Shown here in pieces: positions 33,541-45,768 of a stretch of DNA of 64,000 bases (position 1 is its first letter; each line of letters opens with the position of its first letter). The DNA is from Isoetes taiwanensis (lineage: Eukaryota; Streptophyta; Lycopodiopsida; Isoetales; Isoetaceae), in NCBI GenBank assembly GCA_021234155.1, contig JAJEKV010000030.1:4446050-4510049 (forward strand), in the 5' to 3' direction. The notes under the pieces are model-generated. The model was not told the origin of the DNA. It saw nothing but the letters and a program-made list of their open reading frames with translations, and made no database searches. The translations under genes and the position numbers were made by a program.

Positions 33541-34680
33541 CGAACACTAAGGAGGCATTAGGAAATGATGAACTTAAATTCATGATTGTTGATACGTGGC
33601 AGGCACGGAAGGCCCTGATTAGGCAGGCAAAACAAATTGACCAAACAACGTTCTACAATCACTAATTGCCCATTGAATAGTCTGTCATCTCTCTATGATT
33701 CCAAAAGCATCTTCAACAGTTGCTCTTTGTATCGAGTTGTTCCGACCCCCCTCCCCCCCGTGACGTTCCAGCATAATATATGATATAAATACGTATATTA
33801 TACTGCCACGTCACTAATACGTGTCGACTATGATGACATGTACACGGCAATCGTAAAGAATTGTACCGGGGTACAACCATTAGAACCCATTATATCGCAC
33901 ATGTTATGCAACATGTGAATATATCCTATATTGCCACGTGGCAATACCCCATATATGAGCCATATGGCCCATTTGACCCTAACCCTAAAACGTGGGCATA
34001 AAGAGGCAGGCACCCTAAAAGTGTCCCCTTTTTTGTTTCCAGTCTCAAGAGCCATTCTGACCAAGCGCCTGCGCCATTCCACCTTGCCAGATGTCGCGAA
34101 GCCACGCGCATTGGTCGAACACTAAAGAGGCATTAGGAAATGATGAACTTAAATTCGTGATTGTTGATGTGTGATAGGCACGGAAGGCCCTGATTAGACA
34201 GGCAAAACAAATAGATCAAACAACATTCTACAATCACTAATTGCCCGTTGGATAGTCTGTCATCTCTCTATGATTCCAAAAGCATCTTCAACAGTTGCTT
34301 TTTGTATCGAGTTGTTCCGACCCCCCTCCCCCCACTTACGTTCCAGTTATGATATAAATACGTATATTATACTGCCACGTCACTAGTACGCGTCGACTAT
34401 GATGACATGTACATGGCAATCGTAAAGAATTGTACCATGGCGTACAACCATTAGAACCCATTATATCGCACATGTTATGCAACATGTGAATATATCCTAT
34501 ATTGCCATGTGGCAATACCCCATATGAGCCATATGGCCCATTAGACCCTAACTTTAAAACGTGGGCATAAAGAGGCAGGCACCCTAAAAATGTCCCCTTT
34601 TTCGTTTCCAGTCTCAAGAGCCATTTTGACCAAGCGCCTGCGCCATTCCACCTTGCCAGATGTCGCGAAGCCAGCATTGC
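33541..34680 (+). repeat. 575-bp tandem duplication
   Basis: Units starting at 33541 and 34116 share gaggcattaggaaatgatg, agttgttccgacccccctc, ctgccacgtcactantacg, atgttatgcaacatgtgaat and ccttgccagatgtcgcg. Identity is high with small indels, so the event is fairly young. Short palindromes such as atattgccacgtggcaat occur in each unit. Confidence 0.92.
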
Positions 34681-34689
34681 CCAATAGAT

Positions 34690-36552
34690 CATGCACATTC
34701 AATCATCTCAGGCCAGATCGTGAGCATGGATGCCTTTCGTGGAGTTGGCGCGAGTCAAGGATCCGATATGTGGTCAATCTGTTGTGCAATGCCAACTTCC
34801 CGACCGGCATTAGGCCGAGTTAGCATCTTCGATTGGCCTCAAAGGACCTATAGATTCCAAGATCTCAACCTCTAACGAAGGAGGTAGATAGATTAGATGT
34901 TATTCTGTATTTTAGTTCTATGGATGATGATGTTCTATCTCTGTGCACACTCTTGTATATTGGGAGGGGGCGTAGAGACCCTAAAAGCCTTAGTAGATGA
35001 TTATCTAGCTAGCCTCATTAATTCCAAATTAATGCGGCATGTGCGTAAGAGCCCGCCTGGCTATGGGTGGCGGAGCTAGACCAGCTGACAAGGAAGACTT
35101 GTCCAACTACAGTTGATCCCTCTGGTGTGTAAAGCCTACCTGTGAACACTCTGGGCTAGGCCTAATAGCTTGTCACTGAGTGTGGGCAAGGTATGGACTC
35201 GACCCCTCTTGACTGATGCGCCACCTTCAATGGGGTTGAAGTCGTAGACGAGCAGTGGCTCTCTAGCCTGTCTGTAACTGGAATGCATGTTCTGGAGGGG
35301 AGTGATCTCCTCCTGCCTCATGCCAGCCAAGTCCATTGGTATGAACTCTGTCTGGTTTGACCTCTGGAGACCCAAGTTGTTAATCGATCCCCTTGAATAT
35401 GAGCCTTGGGTACGATTCCCCTTATGTTGATGTTACTGATATTGTTATAGATGTTATGTTATGGTGAGCCCCCCTTTGAGGTGGATATATATGTTATTTG
35501 ATATTATGTGCTCGTGTTTGACGTGCTTCCGCAGCTAGGTAGGTCCCGAGGGAGACGGGATGAATGACACGTCCATTCCTCCCCATTGGATTCTTGTCTG
35601 TTAGCAAGGATCTGATGTTAGGTGGACGGCCTCATGTCAGCAAGGGCATTGACAGGAGGGATGAATTTCAGTCCTCTACGATGGGAGCATCATATACGAG
35701 TAGGAGACGTCGCAGTGGTCTCAGAGTAATGATCTTGAAAATAAATTCCTAAGTATTCTAGGAGTCAATTCTGCATTAAGCTAATCAGACTAATCAAACT
35801 TTGCTACTCCTATGAAAAGGCAAGCTTATACATAGATGGTCGTCTGCTGGGCCATCCTTAAGGATAGACGCAAGTCTTCCCTCATTTAATTTGAAGGTCA
35901 CCATCAGGATTTTCATCTTCGACTAGCATTCGGAGCATAATCCATAAGAAATGCAAGAGGCAATATTCAAAACCGAGATGGCAACTCTATTTTGGAGCAT
36001 CAATACTGAGATGGTTAAATCTGCATGCTGCAATGTTATTCGTCCTACAAAAGAATGTTGATTTTTTGAAAGGAATTTATTTTTCTTGTAGTACTAACGG
36101 TCTAGATCTTCAGTCTTGGAGTTGAAATCCCAAGCATGAACCTCGGAAAATGGGGAGGAGGAAATTTTTTCCCATCAGTAATGTAAAAGAGCTAAGCAAA
36201 AGTAAGTATCAATTTCTAGTATCATGAACTAGAACATCTAGATCAAACATCTGCCTTGGTCAATCCCTTAGCAGTATTATCATCCTACATTTAATATTGA
36301 GCCTTATTAAATATAGTATAACTTTAATCTTTGACTTAAAAAATCTGCTTACATTACAGTTCTATAGAACTACTCAAAATCTTGTTCAATCTCTTGATAA
36401 TCTTTTGTCTCATACATGGATCAATGTGAAATACACCTTGTTTCAAATAGTTTGATTTCTAAAGGCTTTCAATATAATTCCCTATAGTCCAAATATATTT
36501 TCCAAAATCATTTTGGGAAGAGGCCTGCCATCTTCATAAGCATATAAGTCCA
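34690..36552. other. No recognisable gene
   Basis: A minus-strand frame at 35136-35375 looks somewhat protein-like (TEFIPMDLAGMRQEEITPLQ) but matches no family I know. The remainder is AT-rich without repeats that I could pair elsewhere. Confidence 0.4.
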
Positions 36553-37516
36553 TTAACACTAGAGTTGTGTCAGGGATCTATTTGGGTTCATCAACCCGTA
36601 TGGGTCTTTCAACCCCACCTCCATATTAGGGACTAGTTCTCCATGACATTTATGAGATTTTAAATATGAACACATGAATTGTAAGATTAACTCGAAGTTA
36701 TACCACCATATTCCATGGCAAAATAAAATTCTTCACAAGTTTAGCACAATTGCACCTTGAAATACACTCAATTCGATGGTTTCAATGATGTGATATGATC
36801 TCATGACACTCAACATGGAATACAAATTTCAAGATAACAGTAATTTTCTATGAATATCACCTCATTTTTTAATGATATATCAATGAGCAAATTATAATTT
36901 CATTCCCTGAGAGACCCAGTCAGGTCCCTAAGGAATTTCTGAAAAACAGACATCCAAGAACTATTTTACGTCCATGATATTTGAAATAGAATAAGAATGT
37001 GAAGGTACTATTATTTTTCAATGGAAAAGTACTGCTCGCCTTGCCAAATGCATTTTATTTTTCAAAAAGTGTAGTAGTATTATGAATTTTCAAAATTATA
37101 ATCCTCTGGAAATCCAACTGGGTCTATAAAAAACTTCTGGACTTCAAACTTTCAGAAATTATTTCTCAAAAATTCCACCATAGATTTTTCTAATTCTCCT
37201 TGTCATATATTTCTCATATCATGTTTTACAAGATGGAAGAATTAGAATTCCTAGAAAAAATCATATTTGCAAAATAATAGAAGAAATGTTAAAGACTTTG
37301 AGAATAAACTTGACCTCTTTGCATTTTGCTCCACATTATGCTTGATAAAAGACGCTTTCTATATTTTTCATAAATTTTCCCTTATATGTGCACCCATGGA
37401 GAACAACATATTGTGAGTATGTAGACAAATTTTTTATCTTAGAGCTATAATAGAATTTCAAAAAAAGTGTGCGAATGAGCCCATTTGGGTTCATCAAGAG
37501 ACAACTCTAGTGTTAA
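36553..37516. mobile_element. piggyBac-like non-autonomous element with TTAA ends
   Basis: The ends are perfect inverted repeats: TTAACACTAGAGTTGT (36553-36568) and ACAACTCTAGTGTTAA (37501-37516). If TTAA is the target duplication, the element proper starts CACTAGAGTTGT, in keeping with piggyBac-type ends. A subterminal phrase, atttgggttcatcaa, lies near both ends (36586 and 37485). The 964 bp encode no transposase, only AT-rich sequence. MITEs of other TTAA-targeting groups are the main alternative. Confidence 0.6.
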
Positions 37517-37799
37517 CATAAACTATTGGTTTTTCTTTATGTAAATAACTCCATCATTCCACGTGTCTGTATAGACTGTTTAGTAAATTTAAATTTATTA
37601 AACTCAACATTTTAACATATTTATATATAGGACCTAGCTGCCATTATGGCCTGAATCCTGTTACAACTAGTATTGAACTGGGTAGTATTCTAATGTCAAA
37701 TACTTCCTCCTACACGGTAAGCCAATCTGGATTTTATGGTACAAAATGTGATAAGAAGATACTTTTATCCCTAGCAGATTAATGTCTTCTGTTTCACAT

Positions 37800-37930
37800 C
37801 AGAAAAAACCAAATGTAGACCAATACATTAAAGAGATGGAGACATTGACAGCTTTAAGACCTTAAATCTGCAATATCCTTCAAAATTCAGAGTATGTTTA
37901 CAAGTAAATGTATCGTATACCTCTAAAAAA
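37800..37930 (-). repeat. Inverted homologue of 15036-15178
   Basis: The reverse complement matches the segment that follows the LINE tail at 15035. Here too it abuts a LINE tail (37965). Words such as accaaatgtagaccaataca and gagtatgtttacaagtaaat are shared. Confidence 0.75.
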
Positions 37931-37964
37931 TCTCTATCTAAGCATTAGAGTCTCATTAGTATAG

Positions 37965-38405
37965 AATAGAATAGAATAGTTTTTTTAACGTCCACAGAGA
38001 CCAATAGGTCATGGGACCCATACAATGGGCTAGTACAATCATTACTACTAGGATTAAAAAACCCCTGCCTCGAAAGGTTTTCAAGGGAAAAACCTTTGCA
38101 GTAATGATGATACTAGACAAGCGGAGATAATGACTACTGAGGGCGCAGTAATTGCAGACGTTTATCTAGAACCTCAAGTATGTATAATGCCAAGTCATGT
38201 ACAGATGGTGCTCTGAGAAGTTGTGGAAGCGTGGAATGGAATGCTAAGGTCAAAAAATGATTCTGGACTATCTCAAAAGCAGGGCAACTCAGAAGAGCAT
38301 GGCTTTCATCTTCAATAACCTGTAACTGGCAACAGACACATAGTCTCGCTTCTCGCGGCAATGGCGGCCGCTCCCATCTACCTGTCTCAATCCGTAGCCT
38401 GTGGA
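37965..38405 (-). mobile_element. 5'-truncated LINE, C-terminal coding end and 3' UTR
   Basis: The minus strand encodes RLCVCCQLQVIEDESHALLS, a CPAF word, NHFLTLAFHSTLPQLLRAPS and HDLALYILEVLDKRLQLL before a stop at 38134. This is nearly identical to the copy at 56077-56290. The 3' UTR has the hairpin with arms ATCATTACT (38038-38046) and AGTAATGAT (38100-38108), then the tail words and TATTC units. The 5' truncation is near 38405. Confidence 0.88.
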
Positions 38406-39219
38406 AAATTAATACTCGACTCTTAGGATTTGCATAATGTTATTCAACTACCTCCTCCCCAAACCAAAAAAGAAAAAAAGAAAAAGAGGAAAAACTCCAA
38501 AAGAAGAAGAACAATGGCATGTGGCTATGTTTGTTAGTCGAAATAACACGACAAATCATCGATTGTGCCATTGTGAAGAAAATAACTATATATTAGTGTT
38601 AACAACCCTTTACAGCTAGACAACTTCCAATAAAGATAAAGTTCAAAGCATTTCTAAACATGAACTACAAGGCTACGGACTCCGGCTTAAGGCAGCTGGC
38701 TTTTACCTTTGATCAATGCTATAATCCCTCAACCTCCAATTGAATTTAGGTTCTACTAGCGTAGGATTATGAATACTCTTTGATCAATCTCCACAATTCG
38801 TCTTTGCTCTTTCTTCCATTATTACTAGTCCTTCTACACATGGTCTAAGGCCGGTGTCTGCTCACAATCTGTTCCCCTATTTGGTCGCTCTATCTCCTGG
38901 TCAATGCCTTCTTCTGGTCGCTGCCTTCTTATTTGGCAGCAGGTACTTTATATTCATGGTCCTTCCAATATAAGATAAAGGTCTTCCTTTAATAGTGACC
39001 TCCCTTCAATTATAGGAAAATTGTCCACTTTAATTAATCTATCTCTTGCCTTTATTGGATTCTATTGTTAGGCACTCATGGGTAATAGCATATTTACATA
39101 GCCTTGCTTATTTTGTCTCTAGCTTTTTCACTATGGACCACTCCCGCGTGCTTGCACCATATCATACGGCTTTCTCTAGATGTTAAAATTCCATCATCGT
39201 CATCAGTTTGCAATATATT
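38406..39219. other. No gene seen
   Basis: AT-rich sequence with an A/G-rich run at 38466-38510. The short frame at 38437 is low-complexity. Confidence 0.45.
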
Positions 39220-39990
39220 TGAAAACTTTTCTTTTTTAGATTAAGGTGCTTAAACACAGACATTTAACATTATAGAACATTATATTTTCATTAGAGTCCA
39301 AATTTTTTATTTCGAACTTGAGTTGCTTACCCATGTTGTTATTTTAGGCTTGAAATGCTTACGTGCGTGTGTATGACATTCTAGAAGACACTTTACAAGC
39401 TTTCTATTTTGGAATTGAGGTTCCTACTGATGGTCTAGAACATTCTAGAAATTAGAACATCCTAGAACACCCTAGAATGCCTTCATAAATGGGCGAACAA
39501 CTTAGACCCTTCCAAAACACTCTCCTTGCAAAAAGTCGCGAAAACTTTCTATTTAGGTGTCATGTACAGAGCCATGGGCATCAAGAGCATTTCAGAACTC
39601 TCCATTTTGATTAAAGCCTAAACTTTATATGTTTTGAATACTCAAACTCTTTTTTTGAAGTGAGGTTCTTATCAATAGTATCTAGAACATTCCTAACACT
39701 CTATTTGCAACATTTTTGAAAAAAAAAATACTTTTGAATTTGAGGTGCTTATTCATGCACATCTAGAACATTCTCCCATACGCGACAGTATTCTATTTTA
39801 ATTGGCGCACTCTCTTTGCAACATTTTTAAAACTTTCTATTTTTAGATTGAGGTGCTTTTTCAGGAACATCTAGAACATTCTAGAATACTATTTTTTAAA
39901 AACTTTATATTTTGAGTTAAGGTGTTTATCCATGAGTATCGATAACATTCTAGAACACTCTATTGTAAAACATCTAGGTTCTAGCATTTA
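39220..39990 (+). repeat. Degenerate tandem array with TCTAGAACATTCTAGAA motifs
   Basis: Diverged units of about 90-130 bp share aactttctattttnagattgaggtgctta-type text followed by a catctagaacattctagaac-type core. Cores lie near 39383, 39441, 39470, 39677, 39758, 39870 and 39946. The core contains GAAnnTTCnnGAA, the form of a heat-shock element, but here it is part of a repeat rather than next to a known promoter. No coding content. Confidence 0.7.
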
Positions 39991-40254
39991 ACTATGTTTA
40001 AAACGTCAATACTTTCAAAGGATTAATGTTTGGTTAGTGGTTGTGATGGGGGACTTGTGGGTATGAATTGGATTCAAATTCCCTATACAACAAAAAGAAA
40101 AATGTAAAGCCCATACAATTCCATAATGGTCATACAGTGACCTTCATGGAAACCACGAATCAAGGGCTAAGATCATGTCACGTGGCGACCTTATCGATGA
40201 TAAAAAACCGGGACCAATCGGGGAGATCGCAGCACGTAGCAGTCTTACTAATGA

Positions 40255-40560
40255 TCAGGATCAAAATCAATCTGGATCGTAAGATCACTTACATATAAAC
40301 TCTTAAGACATCTGTATTGTAAATATATCTAAAGCAATGTAAGTTGTAGGATCTTAGATCGACGATTAAGACCAAAATCAATCTGGGCCATAGGATCACT
40401 TACATATAAGCTCTCTAGCCATTTGCACCGTAGGATATATCCCAAGGCAACATGAGTCGTAGAATCTCAATCAACGATCAGATCAAAATAACACAGGATT
40501 ACTTACATATAAACTCCCAAACCATCTCCATCATAAGATCGTATGATCAACATTCCAGAT
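40255..40560 (+). repeat. Degenerate tandem repeat, about 103-111 bp units
   Basis: The phrase gatcacttacatataaactc recurs at about 40283, 40394 and 40497, each preceded by aatcaatctgg-like text and followed by a ccat/catc and gtaggat word. Three units are visible, moderately diverged. Confidence 0.75.
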
Positions 40561-41222
40561 CAAATATAGATCAGATATATATAAGTATCAACACTAGTTC
40601 CTCTGTACTTTCTGGATCATTTTGTATAATGTACAAATACCCCAAGAAAAGAAGAGAAATTTAACAACCACTAAAGTCTTACTATCAAAGCCTAGCTGCT
40701 CAGATTCATCTTACATTGCATGTCCTCATAAGGAGGCCATAACCAAGTAACCAAACCAAAAATACTGAAAATTGGCTAGTGGAATTTTTTACCAAATATC
40801 GCAGGACGGTAAGCAATTTGATCTTTTGTTAATTTAAGCACAAGCATATTAATCTTGATGGTGTCATCCCTTCACTACATATTCATGATGAATTAGAAAA
40901 AGAGTGACTCTTTATGTGTCTCTCTTGAGCAAGTTTTGCCAAAGGCTCATGATTCGTACATGTCAACCTGCCTCCAATTGCAACATAGAAAAGTGTGCTA
41001 ATGAGATTTTGCCTTTGGATTACATTTTGCTTTGTCCTTGCTATACATGCATGTATAGATGAGCATTATGAGATTTTATTTATTACTCATATAGAGTATG
41101 CATGCTAATGAGATTTTGCCTTTGGATTACATTTTCGCCTATATTTATTTTTTCCAATAAATTATTACCCTTATTTGGAATGCGGATTCAATTTTTAAGA
41201 AATGACAATTGGATATGAAATC

Positions 41223-44200
41223 CTATTTACGTAAAGGATTGATGTAACCATTCTTCAGATTAAGCAACTTCTTAACTTCAGCTGCAAGTTTAGATAAGTC
41301 TTCATCAACACATCCTGGCAATCAAATATTGTGAGCCCTCCAATGCCTGCATACTAATCAACGAACATACAGAGGTTGAGCCTGTTTACCAATTTCGCAA
41401 AGAGCCTGTTCCAGCTGGAAAAGGTACTCATAATTGGGACCGGATGGACCCCTACATTTTGCAATTTGGCTGACAGTCAAATCAACGTATGTGCATAAGT
41501 ATAGGTACATAATAGTTGAATAAACGATTTCAAATAGCAAATTTGGTCAAGAACCTGGCCATGTCTTTGAGTGGAGCAGGTCCTAGGTAATTCACATTCT
41601 TACTCTTGTCAGCAGAGGCAAGGTATCTGCAAAACACATGATGAGCATACAGCAAACAAGGATATGGTCAAAGATATAGTTCCCTTACAGGAGCAAATTT
41701 GTTACAGCAGGTTTTCTTGGTGATGAATCCTTTACAAAAACGCACATGTCAACGATATGCCACAGCTTTCAACAAACTCAGGAATTTATATAGAAGAAAA
41801 CAAAGTACTGATCAGTGCTATTAGAAACTTGCATATGCAAAACTTTGCAATGTTTTTAATCTAAATGGCTCCTATCAATGTAATAGATGGAGCTCAAAGC
41901 TCCACTCTAACAAGGCAGATTACTTGGCCGTACAGTGTTCCCAAAAACATTGCAATATTCAAGTAAGAGCTATAAGGTTCTCTACCGTAAAAAAGTCCAC
42001 GTATATTTTTTGATCATATTGTTTTTCTCTAACGTCCAGATACTGCACGAAGTTAAATATTGTTAGAAAAGCTGGCATGCTAAGCAGCTATGAAACATCA
42101 CAGCACTGAAGTAACTACTGTACATGACATGCATATTTCGGACAAGAAAATTTCATGGTGCATGATAAAAATTATTGATTACCAGAACTAACAAAATAGA
42201 AGGATATAAAAATTCAATAAGAAAATGAAGTACCCACAGACAAAGCTATGTGTTCCGCATCACATCCTGACACCCGGTAGGCAGCACCCCACTGTCCCAG
42301 TAGACAATAGAAAAAACTGGTCATTATATACACAATAGGGAATTTGATAATATCTTAACCTAGGGCATAACCAAATGTGGAGTTGCTCGCCATATCAGCA
42401 CCCATTAGCACCTATATAATTGAACCTCATCCACGAGATACTCATCCAAGGGCACTGCCACTGGCGGGTCTACACTCCACTTACCTATGGACGCCATTCT
42501 CACCCAGAGGTATAGTGGTGTCAAAGAAGCTTCAATCCATATTTTTGGCCTCTGCAATGATTCCAAGCAAATTTAAAACCTTCAAAACTTTGCAATGTTC
42601 ATGTTGCAAATCTGCCCACCAAATTTTTGATGCGGAGAAGGTTCAGTTGCTTGCTAAAATTCAGCTTTCTCATTCAGTGCAGGGTCCCTGTGCTCTTTTT
42701 ATGGGAAAGCCATTAAAACCAGGAAATGTCAACTTAATGATCCACTCTTTGTGGAGGAGGAAGCTGGAAGATCTTCAAAAAGCAGGTGGTTCTGAAGAGT
42801 TGACCATCCCATTCCCTTTTTTATAGAAGCTTCAAAGAGTTGGTTAGATAAGATTAGAGTGGGAAAAAACGTAACTAAGATTTTTTTAATCAGAAAATGT
42901 TGCGCTGCGAAACGTCACAATACAGAGCTTGAAATTTGCACTAAAGGGTGGATACCAATGGCTCAAAAGCATTGTTTTGCAACCATAGAAGGATATGACT
43001 GTATCACCTATCTTTATGTTCACAATGGATCTCAAGTGGGAGGGCTCTTCGGTAAACCCCCTCGATATACCTAATTCTAGGATGTGAATGAAACATCTCA
43101 TATGTAAATTTTACCATTCTGCTACTATGAATAACAACCCCTAAGTTAAAGTTTATGCATTCAGAGTAAGACATGTGTAATCTTAGTTCATGGCAAAAAT
43201 TGTGACTGCTGGAAAGCGATAGAAAGAAAGAAGAAACGAAGGAAGGAAAAAGGAAAAAAATTATTCACTTTTATGGGAGATTTAGAGGGTATATGAGACC
43301 GAAAACATACAAACTTATGAATCTGCGAGGAGTATTGTAGCCTCCAAGATATTAAATGCTTTATCACTAAAAACATCTAATTAAATTTCAAAGCAAAAGC
43401 TTCTAGGAAGTACAATTGCCTTCCTAGCTGCTCCAAAGAATGCTTAATGTCAGCATTTGACCTTGTTTTATTTTTATCATATCTTCTCTTCTGAAAAATT
43501 TGTTTGTGCTTCGGTTTTGCTGCCCGTTTAAAGGTCGCCAATATCACTCCCTTGATATCATGAAGTTTCCCTTTCTTCGAGGAGCTGCCTGTCATTCAAA
43601 ACTTTTGTAACTCTTCCTAAACAAGAATGAAAAAATTTCTGTTTGCAGGAGCCTGCTTGGGCTGATGTTGTTTATATTTTTGAGGACGCTTCTTTTTTGA
43701 GCAAAGCCATAAACAAACAAAGATCCACATTTCTGGTTATAATACTTCATGAGTTGGTGCAAGGTTGTTGGATTCCCCAAATATCTTCCTCTTATGATGT
43801 AATAGGCAGGGCAAGTAAAGACAAAATGTTCCTCAAACTCCACCATGTCATATTTTCTATCCTCCTAACTAAGATGCTTAGCACGCCCCTGTTGCTCAAT
43901 TTCCAGCTGATGAAATTACACCCTGAATTGCCTCATTGAATTTCCCTGAGTCTCACCTTATTTGGGAGCTCAATATCAAAATAGCTAGGGAGCCTTACAA
44001 TAAAACCATCAGCTGAAGCATTTAGCAAAATTTCCTCGGTAAGACAACTCTGCAGAGGGATTTAGCCAAGTACTTGATACATAGAGCTGATCCAGTTCAT
44101 GATGTATAAGACGTCCACCTCCTGCCTGGTGTGTCTGTTGGGCGTTGCCAAGTTATACTGAAATGAAGGTATTTTATGACGAGCCAAGAAACTTCAACAT

Positions 44201-45533
44201 CTTAACGAAGAAAGAACGGTTTCATTAATGTCTACGGGCTAGGCGTCTACGAGGAGATGATTCTAATATTAATTTAGCTTAGGGGTTTTTTTGAGACTAC
44301 ACCTTATTTTGATTTTGGCTTCTGCTTCTCTTTATTTCTTCTTTACTTTATAAATAAGTTTACATGTATATTTTGCATTCCTTAGAAGGTTAAACCCTTC
44401 CTAAGCTGGCTGACCTGGCCTGAAGGAGGAAGCAATAGAGCAGTTGAATAATATCCCTTATCTCCTTCATTCACCAAACAATGCAAAGGAAAACATAAAT
44501 ACTGTTCAACTCATGTCATTCGAAGTACATATTCAGTCAACTCTGTGAAGATGAAGAAAGAACTTTGAGAGATGCCTTTTCTATATGTCAGATTTCATAT
44601 ACAAACGACTTACACAAATTGCTCCATCCTCAGCTTCTAGTGTGACAACCCTTCCAGGTCTTGCAGGTGTGCCCCTATGATCAGTGCTTCCTGTATGATA
44701 GCTCATGTGTCAGCTTTGTGATAAACTATCGACGTTAAAAGGAAAGATAACCTTGAATGAATCGTCAAAGAATGTTTTGGTCTCTATAAATCACCATCTT
44801 TTTTAACCATTATGGCATAAAAAGACTAAAGGATGTTGAAAGTCATTGCCTCGCATATCAATGATCATAAGTCAGGTCCATGATGGGCTGCCCGCCTAAT
44901 TGGTAATATGGGGCACTCATTGCATAAGTTACAAGCAATTGTCAGATCCCCAGTCCAACGTACGATTTTCTGCATTTGACCGAAACTATCACAATGATCC
45001 ATGGTGATTTTACCCTATCATGTAGAATAAAGAACTAAAAATGGGCGTGATGATCCGTCCTTCGACCACTTGAGAACTATACTTTACTGATACCAGAACC
45101 TGGTAGTAGCTCGACCTATTGGGCATTGCCCATCTTCCTAATCTCCTATTGTAGAGATTTATATGTGTACAAATCAAGCTCGTGCAAACACGGTAGATGC
45201 AGCTGAAACGAATATAGCTTTGGAGGATTTAATTTCATTTGTCCATTGCATAGTTTCCTACAGTGATATTGTATTGTTCGTATTGACATTAATGTCTCAA
45301 TTCTAGATGATGTATTGGAAAATAAAATGTTCCAGACATGGCAGGCTTGTTGAAATCCAATAAGAGATCAAAGCATTCTATTTGCCTAGAAGTGTTTTCA
45401 ATAAAAGAATTATCTCACAAATACCTTGATAGAAAACTCGTTTGTAACCCTTAATATATCCAACTAGCCGTTCGTCATATGTAAATCCTGCCTTCCAAAT
45501 AAGTGAACCATAACCGAACACCCACAAAACCAT
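41223..45533 (-). CDS. GGCT2: Gamma-glutamylcyclotransferase (ChaC/GGCT2 family), eight exons
   Basis: Enzymes of this family cleave cytosolic glutathione to 5-oxoproline and Cys-Gly, feeding glutathione turnover. On the minus strand the exons are 45533-45425, 44690-44614, 42291-42238, 42042-41986, 41729-41689, 41626-41555, 41469-41390 and 41314-41223. All junctions are GT-AG and in phase, giving 582 nt, 193 residues plus TAG. Seen in the protein: the nucleotide-like binding motif [12 protein letters not shown] (6-17), GSTDHRGTP (37-45), WGAAYRVSG (63-71), [10 protein letters not shown] (81-90) with the likely catalytic Glu at 86, NYLGPAPL (125-132) and [14 protein letters not shown] (144-157). 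Length and motifs match plant GGCT2 proteins; closest by memory to the GGCT2;3 type. The start is the ATG just before LWVFGYGSL. The donor of exon 6 (GTTCTT) is weak. AATAAA words on this strand at 41084-41075 may be polyadenylation signals. No damage is seen, so it is probably functional. Confidence 0.93.
42377..43074 (+). other. Unidentified open frames inside GGCT intron 2
   Basis: Two adjacent plus-strand frames (149 and 71 codons, stops between) lie in intron 2 of the gamma-glutamylcyclotransferase gene, opposite in orientation. Peptides such as [19 protein letters not shown] and [20 protein letters not shown] match no family I know. They may be remnants of an inserted element. Evidence for a gene is weak. 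Confidence 0.25.
43592..43930 (-). pseudogene. LINE C-terminal remnant in GGCT intron 2
   Basis: The minus strand reads [20 protein letters not shown] and [20 protein letters not shown], the typical end of a LINE ORF2 (E-x-x-HF-x-F-x-CPAY...IRGRY). Start and end are blurred and frames are broken. It accounts for part of the unusual length of the 2.3-kb intron. Confidence 0.55.
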
Positions 45534-45639
45534 CTATAGTAGCAACGAAAAAGGGCAGACTCGTAACAATATTTCGCAAAAGCAATTGCAATTGAATACC
45601 TCCAAGGTTCTGCGGCTGTCGTAATGGTCTCAGCCCGCC

Positions 45640-45768
45640 GGTGCATACCGGTATATTGTTGAATATTACCGACGAAAAAGAGCATCATTCTTTCAAAGAT
45701 TCGTAGCAAAAAAAAAGCGCCAAAATGCCACTGGGTTCTTAAAAAAGGTGAAACAAAAGACCCACTAT
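45640..45768 (+). repeat. Left part of a repeat split by a Helitron; partner at 54815-55385
   Basis: Words ttattaccnacnaaaaagagcatc and aaaaaaggtgaaanaaag here match 54825-54845 and 55083-55100. The continuation on the far side of the Helitron (47767-47865: ttgcagatttacatgac, ggatttaccttacatt, ggattaaagctaagttt) matches 55288-55372. The copy at 54815-55385 thus approximates the state without the insertion. Confidence 0.6.
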
